Assembly (NCBI GenBank): GCA_964389095.1
Contig: CAYMEB010000066.1
Location: 1 to 21,020 of the forward strand
DNA: 21,020 bases
Direction of reading: 5' to 3'
DNA from: JABFRJ01 sp964389095
Lineage (GTDB): Bacteria; Pseudomonadota; Alphaproteobacteria; Rhizobiales; Hyphomicrobiaceae
In this document: positions 1 through 9,181 of the stretch, piece after piece
Layout of the letters: each line of letters starts with the position of its first letter
Numbering within the stretch: the first letter of the stretch is position 1
The notes under the pieces: generated by a model
What the model was told of the DNA's origin: nothing
Seen by the model: the letters and a program-made list of their open reading frames with translations, nothing else
Databases searched by the model: none
Translations under genes and position numbers: made by a program

Positions 1-2131
1 TTCCGCGCAACGCCGCCGCCCCGCCTCCTACACCACGCCCCGGGACGCCGCCGGTAACTTCGGCCCCCCCGTCGATCATCAAGACGTCGAAATCCGATGC
101 GAGCCGGGCGATGCCGACGGCCAGTCGCTGGCGCTGACGCTCGCTGAGCCTAGCCAGGTCCGCCAACGCGATCGGGAGCAATGCAAGGCCCGAATCCGGA
201 TCCCTCGAAACGATCTCCGCCAAGTCGTCCTTGTTGTCGAGCACGCAGGGACGCTCCTGCGTGAGGTCCCCTGCGAACGTGGCGGACAGCATGGCGTCGC
301 TCGCATCGGCATCGACCAGAAGCGTGCGCACACCGCGCCGTGCCGAGGCGAGCGCCAGTGCGAAGCTCGCCGTTGTCGTTCCCGCACCCGTATCGACAGA
401 TGCCAGCAGAAGGATCGAGGGACGCTCCTCGGTTGCGCGGCGCAGCACTTCCTGGGAGGCGATCTCCACGGAACGCCGGAAGCCCTGGGCCTCGGCTGGC
501 GCTCCGGGCGCGAGCGCCGTGGCGATCCGCAGCAAGTGTGGGTCGCGCGGCGCAGCGTCGGCGGCGCCATCCTGTGGCTGATCGAGAACCGGAAACTCCG
601 GAAGCATGGGAATGTTGCCGACAATTGCTGCCTCCGGCGGCGCGATTTGCGCCCCGCGCCGGCGCACGAGTTCGGGGAACCGATTTCGTTCGCGCGCGGC
701 AGCCAAGACAAGGCTCGCGCCCAGGCCGCCCAGACCGGCCAATGCGAGAATGAGCATCGGCTGCGGAGATGATGGACGCAGCGGCAACGAGGCCGTGGTG
801 ATGACCCGGGCGTCGGCGACCGACAGATTCTGCTGCTCCTGGGTTTCCTTCGCCCGCGAGAGGAAGGCGCGCAGGATCGCGCGCGCGGCATCTGCCTCCC
901 GTTCCAATTCGCGCAGGCGGATCTGTGACGTCGTGGTCTCGGTCACTTCACCCTCGATCCGCTTCATCTCCCGGCTGATCTCACGCTCCCGCGCAGCCGC
1001 GATCTGGTACTCGCTGTTGGTCGCAGCCGCCACGCGCTGGAGTTCGGCGGTGATCTGGCCACGTGCGGTCGCCAGCTGCGCGCGCACGTCGACCAGCAGG
1101 GGATGGCGGGGCTGGAGCTGGCTCGACAGCGCGGCCTCGCGGCGCGCGACGTTGGCGTACTGCTCACGCAACCGCTGAATCGCAGGTGAGTTCATTGCCT
1201 CGGGCAGGGATTCGACGCCGGCCCCGCGCTTCACAAGGGCATTGAGCTCCTCGAGCCGTGCCTTGGTCGAGGCTACCTGCGCGCGCACGGCGACGAGTTC
1301 CGTGTTGAGGCGCGTGAGCTGCTGCTCGTTGAGCATGCCGCCCTCCGAGGTCACGATCCGGTTCGACCGCTTGAAACTGTCGACGGCCGTTTCGGCCGTG
1401 CGCAACTGGCGCCGCAACTCGTCGAGCCGTCCGTCGATCAGCATGTTCACGCGAGCGGCGCCGTCGGCCTTTGCTGCAGCCTGGTCGCGAAGATAGGCAT
1501 CGGCGACTTCGTTCGCGATGTTCGCCGCCTTGTCCGGTGTCGATGCCGTCGCCTCGATCGTAACGACGTAGGTGTTCTGCGCACGCCGGACACGAACCTG
1601 GCGCGACAGCCGCTCGGTCGTCCGCGTCACGAGGTCGGAGATTTCCGGAGGCGGCGTGCCGGCGAGGCGGCTGCGCAAGGTCGCCATGAGCCCGCGTCCG
1701 CCGCCGCTGGCGAATTCGGGATCGGACTGGAGCGACATGCGCTCCACCACGCGACGGAGAATGGCGTCCGATCCGATGATCGAAACCTGGCTTTCGAACA
1801 GCGCCGTGTCGGTGCCGATACCGCCCTGCACCACATCGTCGCTGACGATCTTCCGCGTTCTGGGATCGATGAACAGACTGCTCGAGGCCGAATAGCGGGG
1901 CTCCGCCGGGGCAAGGTAGACGAGCGCAATCACGAGTGCCGCTGCCAGAACCAGCATCAGCCCCAGCACATGGCGCGATAGCAGCTCGGCGATTTCCCTC
2001 GCGCCGCCCGCCCGGCTTGAAGGAACACCACTCCCAGCCACGGCGTGGCCCGCGGCCCGTTCAGTCGGGAACGCGGGCAGGCGGGGCTGGCGGCTCGGCA
2101 TCGCTGTGCTGGGTGCCATATGCGCGGTCAT
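1..2131 (-). CDS. Wzc/GumC-like exopolysaccharide chain-length/export protein with degenerate BY-kinase ATPase domain (partial)
   Basis: Polysaccharide co-polymerase of the Wzc/GumC type, expected in the inner membrane controlling polymer length and export. The frame stays open from the ATG at 2131 (AAGGA 5 bases upstream) to the left edge, giving 710 residues without the C-terminus. Visible in order: a Wzz-type N-terminal region with a transmembrane segment near residues 45-65; a long charged coiled-coil region (about 180-430); a second transmembrane segment near 455-475; and a C-terminal ParA/MinD-fold ATPase region. In that last part the A' motif (LLVDAD, about 605) and Walker B (VLMIDGG, about 687) are intact. 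The Walker A is DTGAGTTT (580-587), with Thr585 where kinases of this family have the essential Lys. A tyrosine tail, if any, lies outside the window. It is divergent from a sugar transferase, as in exopolysaccharide loci. Family assignment is solid; kinase activity is doubtful. Confidence 0.88.
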   Translation of the reverse strand, partial: MTAHMAPSTAMPSRQPRLPAFPTERAAGHAVAGSGVPSSRAGGAREIAELLSRHVLGLMLVLAAALVIALVYLAPAEPRYSASSSLFIDPRTRKIVSDDVVQGGIGTDTALFESQVSIIGSDAILRRVVERMSLQSDPEFASGGGRGLMATLRSRLAGTPPPEISDLVTRTTERLSRQVRVRRAQNTYVVTIEATASTPDKAANIANEVADAYLRDQAAAKADGAARVNMLIDGRLDELRRQLRTAETAVDSFKRSNRIVTSEGGMLNEQQLTRLNTELVAVRAQVASTKARLEELNALVKRGAGVESLPEAMNSPAIQRLREQYANVARREAALSSQLQPRHPLLVDVRAQLATARGQITAELQRVAAATNSEYQIAAAREREISREMKRIEGEVTETTTSQIRLRELEREADAARAILRAFLSRAKETQEQQNLSVADARVITTASLPLRPSSPQPMLILALAGLGGLGASLVLAAARERNRFPELVRRRGAQIAPPEAAIVGNIPMLPEFPVLDQPQDGAADAAPRDPHLLRIATALAPGAPAEAQGFRRSVEIASQEVLRRATEERPSILLLASVDTGAGTTTASFALALASARRGVRTLLVDADASDAMLSATFAGDLTQERPCVLDNKDDLAEIVSRDPDSGLALLPIALADLARLSERQRQRLAVGIARLASDFDVLMIDGGAEVTGGVPGRGVGGGAAALRG

Positions 2132-2302
2132 CCGTCCTTGGCGGTCCCCCCTGCAGTTAACCCACCCGAGAGTGGCGGCTGGCTGCGAGGCGGTTACCGG
2201 CGGTATCAAATCGGCACGCAGACATGCTGCGGCCGGGCGGCAACGCCCTTCCTCCCGTGCCCGTTGCAAGACGCGTGCCCGCGCCGTTCGCCGCGAGGCC
2301 GT

Positions 2303-2320
2303 TTCTTGCACGCTTCTTGC
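2303..2320. repeat. Two TTCTTGC direct repeats 11 bases apart
   Basis: TTCTTGC occurs at 2303-2309 and 2314-2320, one helical turn apart, in the 292-base gap between the divergent exopolysaccharide genes and about 105 bases before the GTG of the sugar transferase. The spacing would suit a regulator binding one DNA face. No clear -35/-10 pair was found nearby. This could be chance. Confidence 0.25.
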
Positions 2321-2423
2321 TGGTGCCGCGATGGCCGGCGTCATGTGCTGCCTCGTCGGGGCAGCGGACGCTCGCGCCGCAGTGTGTTCGCCAAGCCGGA
2401 CACGGCACCGGAGAGGATTCATC

Positions 2424-3869
2424 GTGAGCGGATTACAGAGAGCGGCAGCGCGAAGGCCGCTTTTGCGGACGCCGACATTTCATGCCGGCAACATGCTCGT
2501 CGGGAGCCTTGCCTTCGGATTGGCAGCGCTCGCCTGCTCGGCCGCGGCCGGGCTCACGGGGGCGGCTTATCATGCGCTCGTTTACGGGGGTGCGGGACCG
2601 GTCGCGCATTTTTCCGGCATCGGCTTCGGTATCGCTTGCCTCTATGCCTTCTCGTTCCTCGTGCGCGGGGAATACTCGATCGCATCTTTCCTCGCGGGCG
2701 CGCGAAGCCCGCGTCGCATCTTCACGGCCTGGAACATCGCCTTTCTCGCCGCCGTCGTCGTCGTGTTCGTGACGAAGACCAGCGACGGCATTTCGCGCGG
2801 TTTCGTCCTGCTCTTCTACGCGGCCGGCCTGCTCGCCATGTTCGCCGTGGAGGCTGGAATTCTTTCGGCGGTCCTGGCCGGATTGCGAAGCGGGCGCATC
2901 GCTTCGCGGCGCATCGTCGTAGTCGGCACTTCGGCTGCGACAACCGCATTCATCAAGCGTTTGCACTCCGGCGAAGGCAAGACTTCCGGACTTCATATCG
3001 TGGCCATCGCGACCCTTTCCGACTCGAGCAGCGAGCCGCCGAGCCAGACACTTACGCAGGCGGCGTCCACCGCCCGCAAGACCAAGGCGGACGACGTGAT
3101 CATCGCGGTATCTCTGGAGAACGAACGGCTGATAGATGCGTGCGTGTCGGCTTTCTCGCAACTGCCGGTATCGGTTCATCTCGACGGCACATCGATCGCC
3201 GATCATGCCGTCGAACTGCGCGTTCATCGCCTCGGCGGCGCCACGACGATCGCGCTGGCAGAGCAACCCCTGTCTTCGGGCCAAGACTTCGCCAAGCGCA
3301 TGTTCGATCTGGTGATCGGCGGCGCCGCCTTGATCGCGTTCCTGCCGCTCATGGTACTGATCGCCGTCGTGGTGCGCCTCGACACACCGGGCCCGGCGCT
3401 GTTCCGCCAGCGCCGACTCGGCCGCAACCAGCGCCCGTTCACGATCTACAAGTTCCGCAGCATGTCGGTCACGGAGGACGGAGCACTGATCCGGCAAGCC
3501 ACCCAGGACGACCCGCGCATCACGCGCGTGGGCTACTGGCTGCGGCGGCTCAACCTGGACGAGCTTCCCCAGCTCTGAAACGTCGTGCGCGGAGACATGT
3601 CGCTCGTCGGTCCGAGGCCGCACGCGATCGCGCACGACGACGACTACCAGCGGCGCATCGACAGCTACCCGCGACGTCTCAATATGAAACCCGGCATCAC
3701 CGGTTGGGCCCAGGTGAACGGGCATCGCGGAGAGACCGACACCGACGAGAAGATGCGCCTTCGCGTCGAGCACGACCTCTATTACATCGACAACTGGTCG
3801 CTGGCCTTCGATGCCTACATCATGCTGCTCACCGTGCTTTCGCCGAAGTCATATCGAAATGCGCGCTGA
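2424..3869 (+). pseudogene. Undecaprenyl-phosphate sugar phosphotransferase (WcaJ/ExoY/GumD type) interrupted by in-frame TGA
   Basis: Family role: transfers a sugar-1-phosphate from a nucleotide sugar to undecaprenyl phosphate, the first step of an exopolysaccharide repeat unit, at the inner membrane. The GTG at 2424 was chosen because GAGAGG lies 7 bases upstream and the hydrophobic N-terminus follows. Four membrane segments (about 24-45, 60-80, 100-117, 125-152) precede a nucleotide-binding-like fold (RIVVVGTS, 163-170). The C-terminal Bac_transf catalytic domain follows: a membrane segment (293-318), TPGPALFRQRRLG, YKFRSM, LDELPQ. Codon 385 (3576-3578) is TGA, exactly where the family motif DELPQ-W-N has Trp. 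The same frame then continues as NVVRGDMSLVGPRP and KPGITGWAQVNG to a TGA at 3867-3869. If real, the lesion removes the conserved catalytic C-terminus, so the 384-residue product should be inactive. Full length would be 481 residues, normal for the family. Confidence 0.88.
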
Positions 3870-4086
3870 GCCCGCCCCCGGAGACTCCGTGATCGCGGGG
3901 ATGCCCTGTTCGTCGGGATTTTATCGATTTCCTTAAGCTCCTGGTCGCGATCGCCCGCTACTGTTGCAGCCACAGGCGGTGTCACAGGTCCTTCGCTGGA
4001 TCTCATTCTGGCAGGCGTCAGGACATGCCGCCATTGCAGAGGATCGATCGGTCCGCCCGCGGCACGGCTGTGGAAGGAAGCGGCAC

Positions 4087-4593
4087 ATGGAAGTTCAATG
4101 CCGGTATCTGCGTCCCCTGGCGGTCGCCTTCGTGCGCGAGACGGGACCCTATGCGACGAGTTCGCGCGCTGCCTGGCAGCGCATGTTCGCCTGGCTCGAC
4201 GAAGTCGGAGCGCGCGCCGGCGTCCGGCGCGGCATCGGCTACATCCGGGACAATCCGGCCGAAGTCGGTCCGTTCCTGCGCCGCTATGACGCCTGCGTCG
4301 AGCTACCCGCCGGCGTGCGGCCGTCTCCGGCTCACGGCATCGGTCGTATGATGCTGCCCGGCGGCGCCTACGCGGTCTACCGGCACTCTGGTTCGCACGA
4401 TGGACTGCCGCGCACATTCAGCCTGCTGCACCGGAAGTGGCTGGCCGACCAAGGCTTCGTGATCGACCGCGACCGCGCATTCATGGAGATCTACCTGGAC
4501 GATCCGGCCGTCACGGCCACTTCCGGCCTGCGCACCGAGTTGTGTGTCCCCGTCATCGTCCAAGGCACGGCCCTGCGCGCGTCGGCCAGCTGA
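4087..4593 (+). CDS. GyrI-like small-molecule-binding domain protein
   Basis: A 168-residue stand-alone effector-binding domain of the GyrI/AraC-effector type (SHS2 fold). Seen directly: an N-terminal strand ending VAFVRETGPY (14-22), a helix AWQRMFAWLDEVGAR (29-43), GIGYIRDNP (49-57), a central strand YDACVELP (67-74), GGAYAVYRHSG (92-102), and a C-terminal ELCVPV strand (151-156), which is the usual last strand. No DNA-binding domain is attached. Relatives bind small molecules or act as gyrase-inhibitor-like proteins; the ligand here is unknown. The ATG at 4087 follows GGAAGGAAG at a workable distance, whereas upstream in-frame sequence lacks domain-like character. It lies 61 bases ahead of moaB on the same strand, so co-transcription is likely. 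Confidence 0.75.
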   Translation: MEVQCRYLRPLAVAFVRETGPYATSSRAAWQRMFAWLDEVGARAGVRRGIGYIRDNPAEVGPFLRRYDACVELPAGVRPSPAHGIGRMMLPGGAYAVYRHSGSHDGLPRTFSLLHRKWLADQGFVIDRDRAFMEIYLDDPAVTATSGLRTELCVPVIVQGTALRASAS

Positions 4594-4654
4594 TGACGCG
4601 GAGCCCCAGACCTGGGATGATGTGCTCTGGTTCGACCACCAGGGAAGCCCGACC

Positions 4655-5197
4655 ATGCCGCGTCTCGACGAGACCCGTCCCTTCATTCCCGTCCGAATTG
4701 CAATCGCGACGATTTCGGACACTCGGACACTTGCAGACGACAAGTCCGGGGATACGCTGGCGGGATTGATCACGGCGGATGGGCACGTGCTCGCCGACCG
4801 CGCCTTGATCCGCGACGACATCGCCCTGATCCGAGCCCGCGTTCAGGGCTGGATCGCCGATCCGTCCATCGACGTCGTGATCACGACCGGTGGCACCGGC
4901 TTCACCGGCCGGGACGTGACGCCCGAAGCGGTGCGGCCACTCTTCGAGAAGGAAATCGACGGCTTCTCGACTGTCTTTCACATCATCTCGTTCGCCAAGA
5001 TCGAGACGTCGACGATCCAGTCGCGGGCGTGCGGCGGCGTCGCGCAAGGCACCTACATTTTCTGCCTTCCGGGCTCCCCCGGCGCCTGTCGCGACGGCTG
5101 GACCGGCATTCTCAAGTGGCAGCTCGACAACCGGCATCGCCCCTGCAATTTCGTCGAGATCATGCCGCGGCTGGAAGAGCATCGCGGCAAGTCGTGA
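4655..5197 (+). CDS. moaB: Molybdenum cofactor biosynthesis protein MoaB
   Basis: A 180-residue MoaB/Mog-fold protein, which in the family adenylylates molybdopterin before molybdate insertion in the cytoplasm. Motifs seen: strand IAIATISDTR (15-24), the MPT-binding loop TTGGTGFTGRDVTPEAV (78-93), and the GSP loop in LPGSPGAC (138-145). Length matches stand-alone MoaB (about 170) rather than MoeA. The ATG at 4655 has AGGGAAG upstream and begins just before the domain. The protein ends 23 bases from the convergent phosphatase gene. No other molybdenum-cofactor gene is in the window, and why it follows a GyrI-like protein is not clear. Confidence 0.9.
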   Translation: MPRLDETRPFIPVRIAIATISDTRTLADDKSGDTLAGLITADGHVLADRALIRDDIALIRARVQGWIADPSIDVVITTGGTGFTGRDVTPEAVRPLFEKEIDGFSTVFHIISFAKIETSTIQSRACGGVAQGTYIFCLPGSPGACRDGWTGILKWQLDNRHRPCNFVEIMPRLEEHRGKS

Positions 5198-5220
5198 CCG
5201 GCTATCTCGCCGCGCGGAGT

Positions 5221-6012
5221 TCAGCCGTCGATGAGCGCCTGAAGATGCTCGCGCAGTGACGGCGTGCACGCGAGGATCCGATTGCCGCGCTCGAGCGCAT
5301 CGCCTGCGAAGTAATCGCTGGCGAACCCGCCTGCTTCCCTGACGACAAGGGTCGATGCGGCAACGTCCCAGGGATGGATGTAGTCCTCGTAGTATCCGTC
5401 GATCTCTCCCGTCGCCACTTGCGCGATGCCGAGCGCGCCCGAACCCAGCCGCCGCGTCTCGATACCAGACGTCATCAGCCGCTCGACGATGCCGAGGTAG
5501 GCCGAGAGCGGCCGGCGTGAGGACGAGCCCACCTCGACCAGTGCGTGTGTCGCGTATTGGGAGCCGCTCACCTTCAGAGGACGACCATTGCACGTCGCGC
5601 CGCCGCCGCGCCGCGCGACATAGAGGTGATCGAGCGGCGGTGAATAGATCACGCCGATTTCCTGCATCCCGTCACTCATGAAGCCGAGAGAGACGCACCA
5701 GCGCGGATTGTCGTGAATGTAGTTGTAGGTTCCGTCGATCGGATCGACCAGCCAGAGCCTCGCGCTCCCGCCGGTCCTGCCCAATTCCTCACCCAGAACA
5801 TCGTCGCCGAAGGCCGAACGCAATCTCGATACGATCAGTTCTTCGACTTTCCGATCGGCTGCGGTGACGAGGTCGCGGGCGCTCTTCGCCTCGACCCCGA
5901 GACGCTCCGGGGCTCGCCGCATCTGCGCCGCGAGCCGGCCGGCCTCGATGGCAAGCTCGATGGCAAGATGCAGACGATCAGCAAGCCCGGACCCGGAAAC
6001 GGTCGCCGTCAT
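5221..6012 (-). CDS. Inositol monophosphatase family protein
   Basis: A 263-residue Mg-dependent sugar-phosphate phosphatase of the inositol monophosphatase superfamily (SuhB, HisN and CysQ are members). The metal-binding motifs are complete: GEE (74-76), WLVDPIDGTYNY (87-98) with Asp90 and Asp93, and HPWDVAAS (213-220) with Asp216. DPIDGTYNY differs from the usual DPIDGTTNF. The sequence does not tell whether the substrate is myo-inositol phosphate, histidinol phosphate or another phosphate. Its ATG overlaps the TGA of the upstream amidase by four bases (ATGA), so translational coupling in one operon is likely. Confidence 0.9.
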   Translation of the reverse strand: MTATVSGSGLADRLHLAIELAIEAGRLAAQMRRAPERLGVEAKSARDLVTAADRKVEELIVSRLRSAFGDDVLGEELGRTGGSARLWLVDPIDGTYNYIHDNPRWCVSLGFMSDGMQEIGVIYSPPLDHLYVARRGGGATCNGRPLKVSGSQYATHALVEVGSSSRRPLSAYLGIVERLMTSGIETRRLGSGALGIAQVATGEIDGYYEDYIHPWDVAASTLVVREAGGFASDYFAGDALERGNRILACTPSLREHLQALIDG

Positions 6013-7466
6013 GTCTTCGCTTTCGTCCGGGCCTTGGCCGGCGCGGAGGCAAGCGGCGAAACCGGACGCCGCAAGGCCTTATCGGCTGCGAAGACGATTT
6101 CCAGCGCCCTGGCAACTTCGAGGACGAGGCGGTCGCGGCCCTTTGGACCGACCACCTGGATGCCGAACGGCAGGCCCTTGTGGTCGACGCCGCACGGGAT
6201 CGCCGCCGAACAGCACAGCGCCATCGTCGTCGAATACGTGATCGACAGCCAGCGCATGTAGGTCGGCAGTTTTTCGCCGTTGATCTCGTCGACGAACAGC
6301 TGCGAATGAGGAAACGGCGACACGGACGCGGCGGGCGCGATCATGACATCGTGCTCGTCGAAGAAGTCCATCACGCGCCGATAGAGCTTGGTCTGTTCGA
6401 CAAAGGCACGGCCGATGGCATCTGCCTTGAGCTTCAATCCGCGCTCGGTGTTGTCGATCACGTTACGGTCGAGGAGATCGCGCTGCTTGGCGAGCTTCTC
6501 CTGATGCCCCGTCACGAACGCGAGGCCGCGATGGACCTCGAAGATCTCGTGCACCCCGGAGAAATCAGCCGACGTGTCCGCAACCTCGAGGAAGACCTTG
6601 GCGAAGCGCTGCGTGCGCTCGGAGAACACGGACCGGATGCCGTCGTCGATCGGACAGACCCCGAGATCCGGCGTGACGGCCGCACGGATGGAGGCAAGAT
6701 CGACCGGTTCGAGCTGTTCGGGCCAGTCGAGAGAATACGACGACGAGAAAGGATCCGCGCGATCCTCGGCCAATTGGGCGCGCAGCAACAGGTAGGCATC
6801 CTCGACGGTCCGCCCCATGGGCCCCAGCACGCCCCAGGGGATCAGGCCCGCAGCCTTCTCCGGGCTCGGCACGAGTCCAGGCGAGGGGCGGAAGCCGACC
6901 ACACCGCAAAATGCAGCCGGCGTGCGCAAGGAGCCGCCGTAGTCGGAGCCCGTGGCCAGCGGCATCATGTCGAGAGCCAGCCCCACCGCCGCTCCTCCCG
7001 ACGAGCCCGCGCAGGTGAGCTTGGGATCGAACGGGTTTCCGGTCGCGCCGTAGACGCGATTTCGCGTGTTCCCGCCCGCGCCGAACTCCGGCACGTTCGT
7101 CTTGCAGAAGGGCAAGCCGCCGGAGATCCGCACATTGGCGACCATCGGCGCGTCCTGCTCGGGGATGTGGTCCTTGAAGATCAAGGAGCCCCATGTCGAG
7201 CGCAAACCCTGAACGGGTTCAAGATCCTTGATGCCCACGGGCAAGCCGTGAAGAATATCGAGGTGCCCCCCGCCCATGACCGTGCGCTCGGCCGCCTTCG
7301 CGTCCTCGATCGCCTTGTCGCCGTCGATCGCCACCACGGCATTGACCGTCGGGTTCACGCGCTCGATCTGGGCGAGGCAGCTCTTCATCAGCTCGACGGG
7401 CGACAGCGCCTTTCGACCGATCAGCCGGCGCGCCTCGACGGCGCTGAGATGACAAGGTTCAGCCAT
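6009..7466 (-). CDS. Amidase signature family hydrolase
   Basis: A 485-residue amidase-signature enzyme that hydrolyses C-N amide bonds. The Lys-cisSer-Ser triad is visible: Lys80 in LPVGIKD, Ser155 in the CAGSSGG motif, and nucleophile Ser179 in GSDYGGSLRTPAAFCG. The last motif has Tyr where most members have Thr (GSDTGGS). Length is normal for the family. It does not carry clear GatA-specific context (no gatB or gatC), so it is more likely a catabolic amidase than a tRNA amidotransferase subunit. The ATG at 7466 is preceded by AAGGAAA. It sits 24 bases behind the M20 peptidase and overlaps the phosphatase by four bases. Confidence 0.92.
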   Translation of the reverse strand: MAEPCHLSAVEARRLIGRKALSPVELMKSCLAQIERVNPTVNAVVAIDGDKAIEDAKAAERTVMGGGHLDILHGLPVGIKDLEPVQGLRSTWGSLIFKDHIPEQDAPMVANVRISGGLPFCKTNVPEFGAGGNTRNRVYGATGNPFDPKLTCAGSSGGAAVGLALDMMPLATGSDYGGSLRTPAAFCGVVGFRPSPGLVPSPEKAAGLIPWGVLGPMGRTVEDAYLLLRAQLAEDRADPFSSSYSLDWPEQLEPVDLASIRAAVTPDLGVCPIDDGIRSVFSERTQRFAKVFLEVADTSADFSGVHEIFEVHRGLAFVTGHQEKLAKQRDLLDRNVIDNTERGLKLKADAIGRAFVEQTKLYRRVMDFFDEHDVMIAPAASVSPFPHSQLFVDEINGEKLPTYMRWLSITYSTTMALCCSAAIPCGVDHKGLPFGIQVVGPKGRDRLVLEVARALEIVFAADKALRRPVSPLASAPAKARTKAKT

Positions 7467-7490
7467 TGCGGGTTTCCTTTTTCGTGTGCG

Positions 7491-8900
7491 TCAGCGGGCG
7501 GGCGTGCCGCCGGAACCGATGTCCCAGTAGAGACCGGCCATAAGACCCATCGCGCTGCGGGCTACAGGCAACAGGACGTGCTCGTTGGGCGCGTGCTGCG
7601 AGCAGCCGGCGTAGGAATGTGGAATCCAGATCGTGGGCAGGCCCAAGGTATCCTGGAAGATGTCGTTGGGAATGCCGCCGCCGGTCGAAGGAATGATCGC
7701 TGGCTTGGCCGACGGTTCGGTCCGCTCGAACGACTGTCGCACCCAGACCGCCCAGGGATGATCGGGCTCGGTCCGGGTCGCGTTGAAACGCCCGACGCCT
7801 TCGGCCTCGACGACCTCCACCATCGGGAGCCCGCATTGCTCGAGATGCCGGCGCAATGCCGGAAGAACCTCGTCCACATTCGTTCCGACCACGAAACGCA
7901 GCTGGCAGCGCGCGCGGGCATACGGCGCGATCGCGTTCACTGGCGCCGCCGGGTTTCCAGACGTCATCGCGAGCACGCAGAAGCTGTTCCAGGCAAACAC
8001 CCGCTCCGCCGGAGTGAGCTGAGGCTCACCCCACCAGGTATCGATCGAGGGGGCTTCGGGGCCTCCGTCGATCGTCACGTCCGCGAGGGCTGCTCGGATC
8101 GTCGGGGAAACCGGCGGCGGCAGCATCGCCTTCAGGCGGATCGCGCCGCGCGGGCCGGCGATGGAGGCGATGGCATGGCTGAGGATGATCGCCGGGTCGG
8201 CGATCAGGCCGCCCCAATTTCCGGAATGGTGGCCCCCCTCGCGTAGATTGCAGACCAGGTCGAAGGTCAATCCGCCGCGATTGCCGAGTACGATCGTGGG
8301 CCGGTCCGCCACCGCCCTCGGCCCATCCGAGCCGATGAAAACGGTGGCGGCGAACGCGTCTTTGTTCGCGGCGACGACCTCCGCCAATCCTGCCGAGCCG
8401 GCTTCCTCGCCGGTCTCGATGATGTATTTGGCATTGAAGCCGAGCTTGCCGCCGCGTTCGGCCATGACCGCCGCCATCGCGGCGAGATTGATGGTGTGCT
8501 GACACTTGTTGTCGGCAGTGCCGCGACCATAGAGCTTGTCACCGTCGCGAGCGAGAACCCAAGGTCCCTTGCCTTTCGTCCACTGGGCGTCCTGGCCGCG
8601 AATGACGTCGCCGTGACCGTAGCCCAGGACAGTCGGCAGCTTGGGATCCTCGATGCGCGTGGCGAGGAGGACGGGGGCCTGCCCCGGCAGCGGATTTTCG
8701 AACTTCGTGCAGGTGAACCCCTGAGCCTCCCAGGACGGCTTCATCTCTGCATCGAGGTAACGATGCAGCTCCGGCAGGCTTCGCGGCAGTTCCTGGCTCT
8801 CGGTCCGCACCGCGACCCTGCGGGCCAAGTCGGTCTCGAAGCCCCCGCCGTCGACATAGGACCGCCCCCGAGCGACGGCTCCTTCCCGAGTTCCCGCCAT
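7491..8900 (-). CDS. M20 family metallopeptidase
   Basis: A 469-residue zinc amino-/carboxypeptidase-like hydrolase of the M20 family. Metal ligands and catalytic residues are in place: HGD (His96, Asp98), GRGTADNK (Asp130), the catalytic Glu pair in ETGEEAGSAG (Glu165, Glu166), Asp192 in IGSDG, and a distal His in the C-terminal APNEHVLLP segment. A lid/dimerisation domain is inserted between the catalytic halves. The ATG at 8900 was chosen because GGAGG lies 9 bases upstream and the frame before it has no family character. It is the first gene of a three-gene minus operon with the amidase and the phosphatase. The combination suggests breakdown of an amide- or peptide-linked compound, substrate unknown. 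Confidence 0.92.
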   Translation of the reverse strand: MAGTREGAVARGRSYVDGGGFETDLARRVAVRTESQELPRSLPELHRYLDAEMKPSWEAQGFTCTKFENPLPGQAPVLLATRIEDPKLPTVLGYGHGDVIRGQDAQWTKGKGPWVLARDGDKLYGRGTADNKCQHTINLAAMAAVMAERGGKLGFNAKYIIETGEEAGSAGLAEVVAANKDAFAATVFIGSDGPRAVADRPTIVLGNRGGLTFDLVCNLREGGHHSGNWGGLIADPAIILSHAIASIAGPRGAIRLKAMLPPPVSPTIRAALADVTIDGGPEAPSIDTWWGEPQLTPAERVFAWNSFCVLAMTSGNPAAPVNAIAPYARARCQLRFVVGTNVDEVLPALRRHLEQCGLPMVEVVEAEGVGRFNATRTEPDHPWAVWVRQSFERTEPSAKPAIIPSTGGGIPNDIFQDTLGLPTIWIPHSYAGCSQHAPNEHVLLPVARSAMGLMAGLYWDIGSGGTPAR

Positions 8901-9181
8901 CCGTCTTCCTCCGCAAATCAATTCCGAGCACCGAAACACGCAGGCGCTCACAGCGCAAGGCGGCCGGGCCCCCGTGGTGTTCCTTCCGACAAGGCCGATC
9001 ACGCGCCGACTTTTCCTGCCACTCACGAGCCACCATACAGCGCGACGGCGGCGCCCGATTGTCCGCAGGCGCAGGGCGGCCATACGGGGGCGCGGCTAGC
9101 CACCCGCGCCGACGCGGCATAAGCACCCGAGTTGCACGAGCGAATCAAGTCGCACCACAAAAGGGCGAGCATGGAGGCCGG

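Noticed and set aside
3576..3578. TGA read as tryptophan (altered genetic code) to explain the intact sugar transferase frame
   Set aside because: TGA ends several genes in the window at their expected lengths (moaB, the phosphatase, the exporter, the helicase, the phasin), so general recoding is not credible.
2433..3773. 446-codon minus-strand open frame opposite the sugar transferase
   Set aside because: It is a mirror frame of a recognisable Bac_transf gene, and the sequence is composed of low-information Arg/His/Asp/Gly runs.
6180..8246. 688-codon plus-strand open frame opposite the amidase and M20 genes
   Set aside because: It is antisense to two genes with complete catalytic motifs, is rich in His/Arg/Asp as expected of a shadow frame in GC-rich DNA, and has no recognisable domain.
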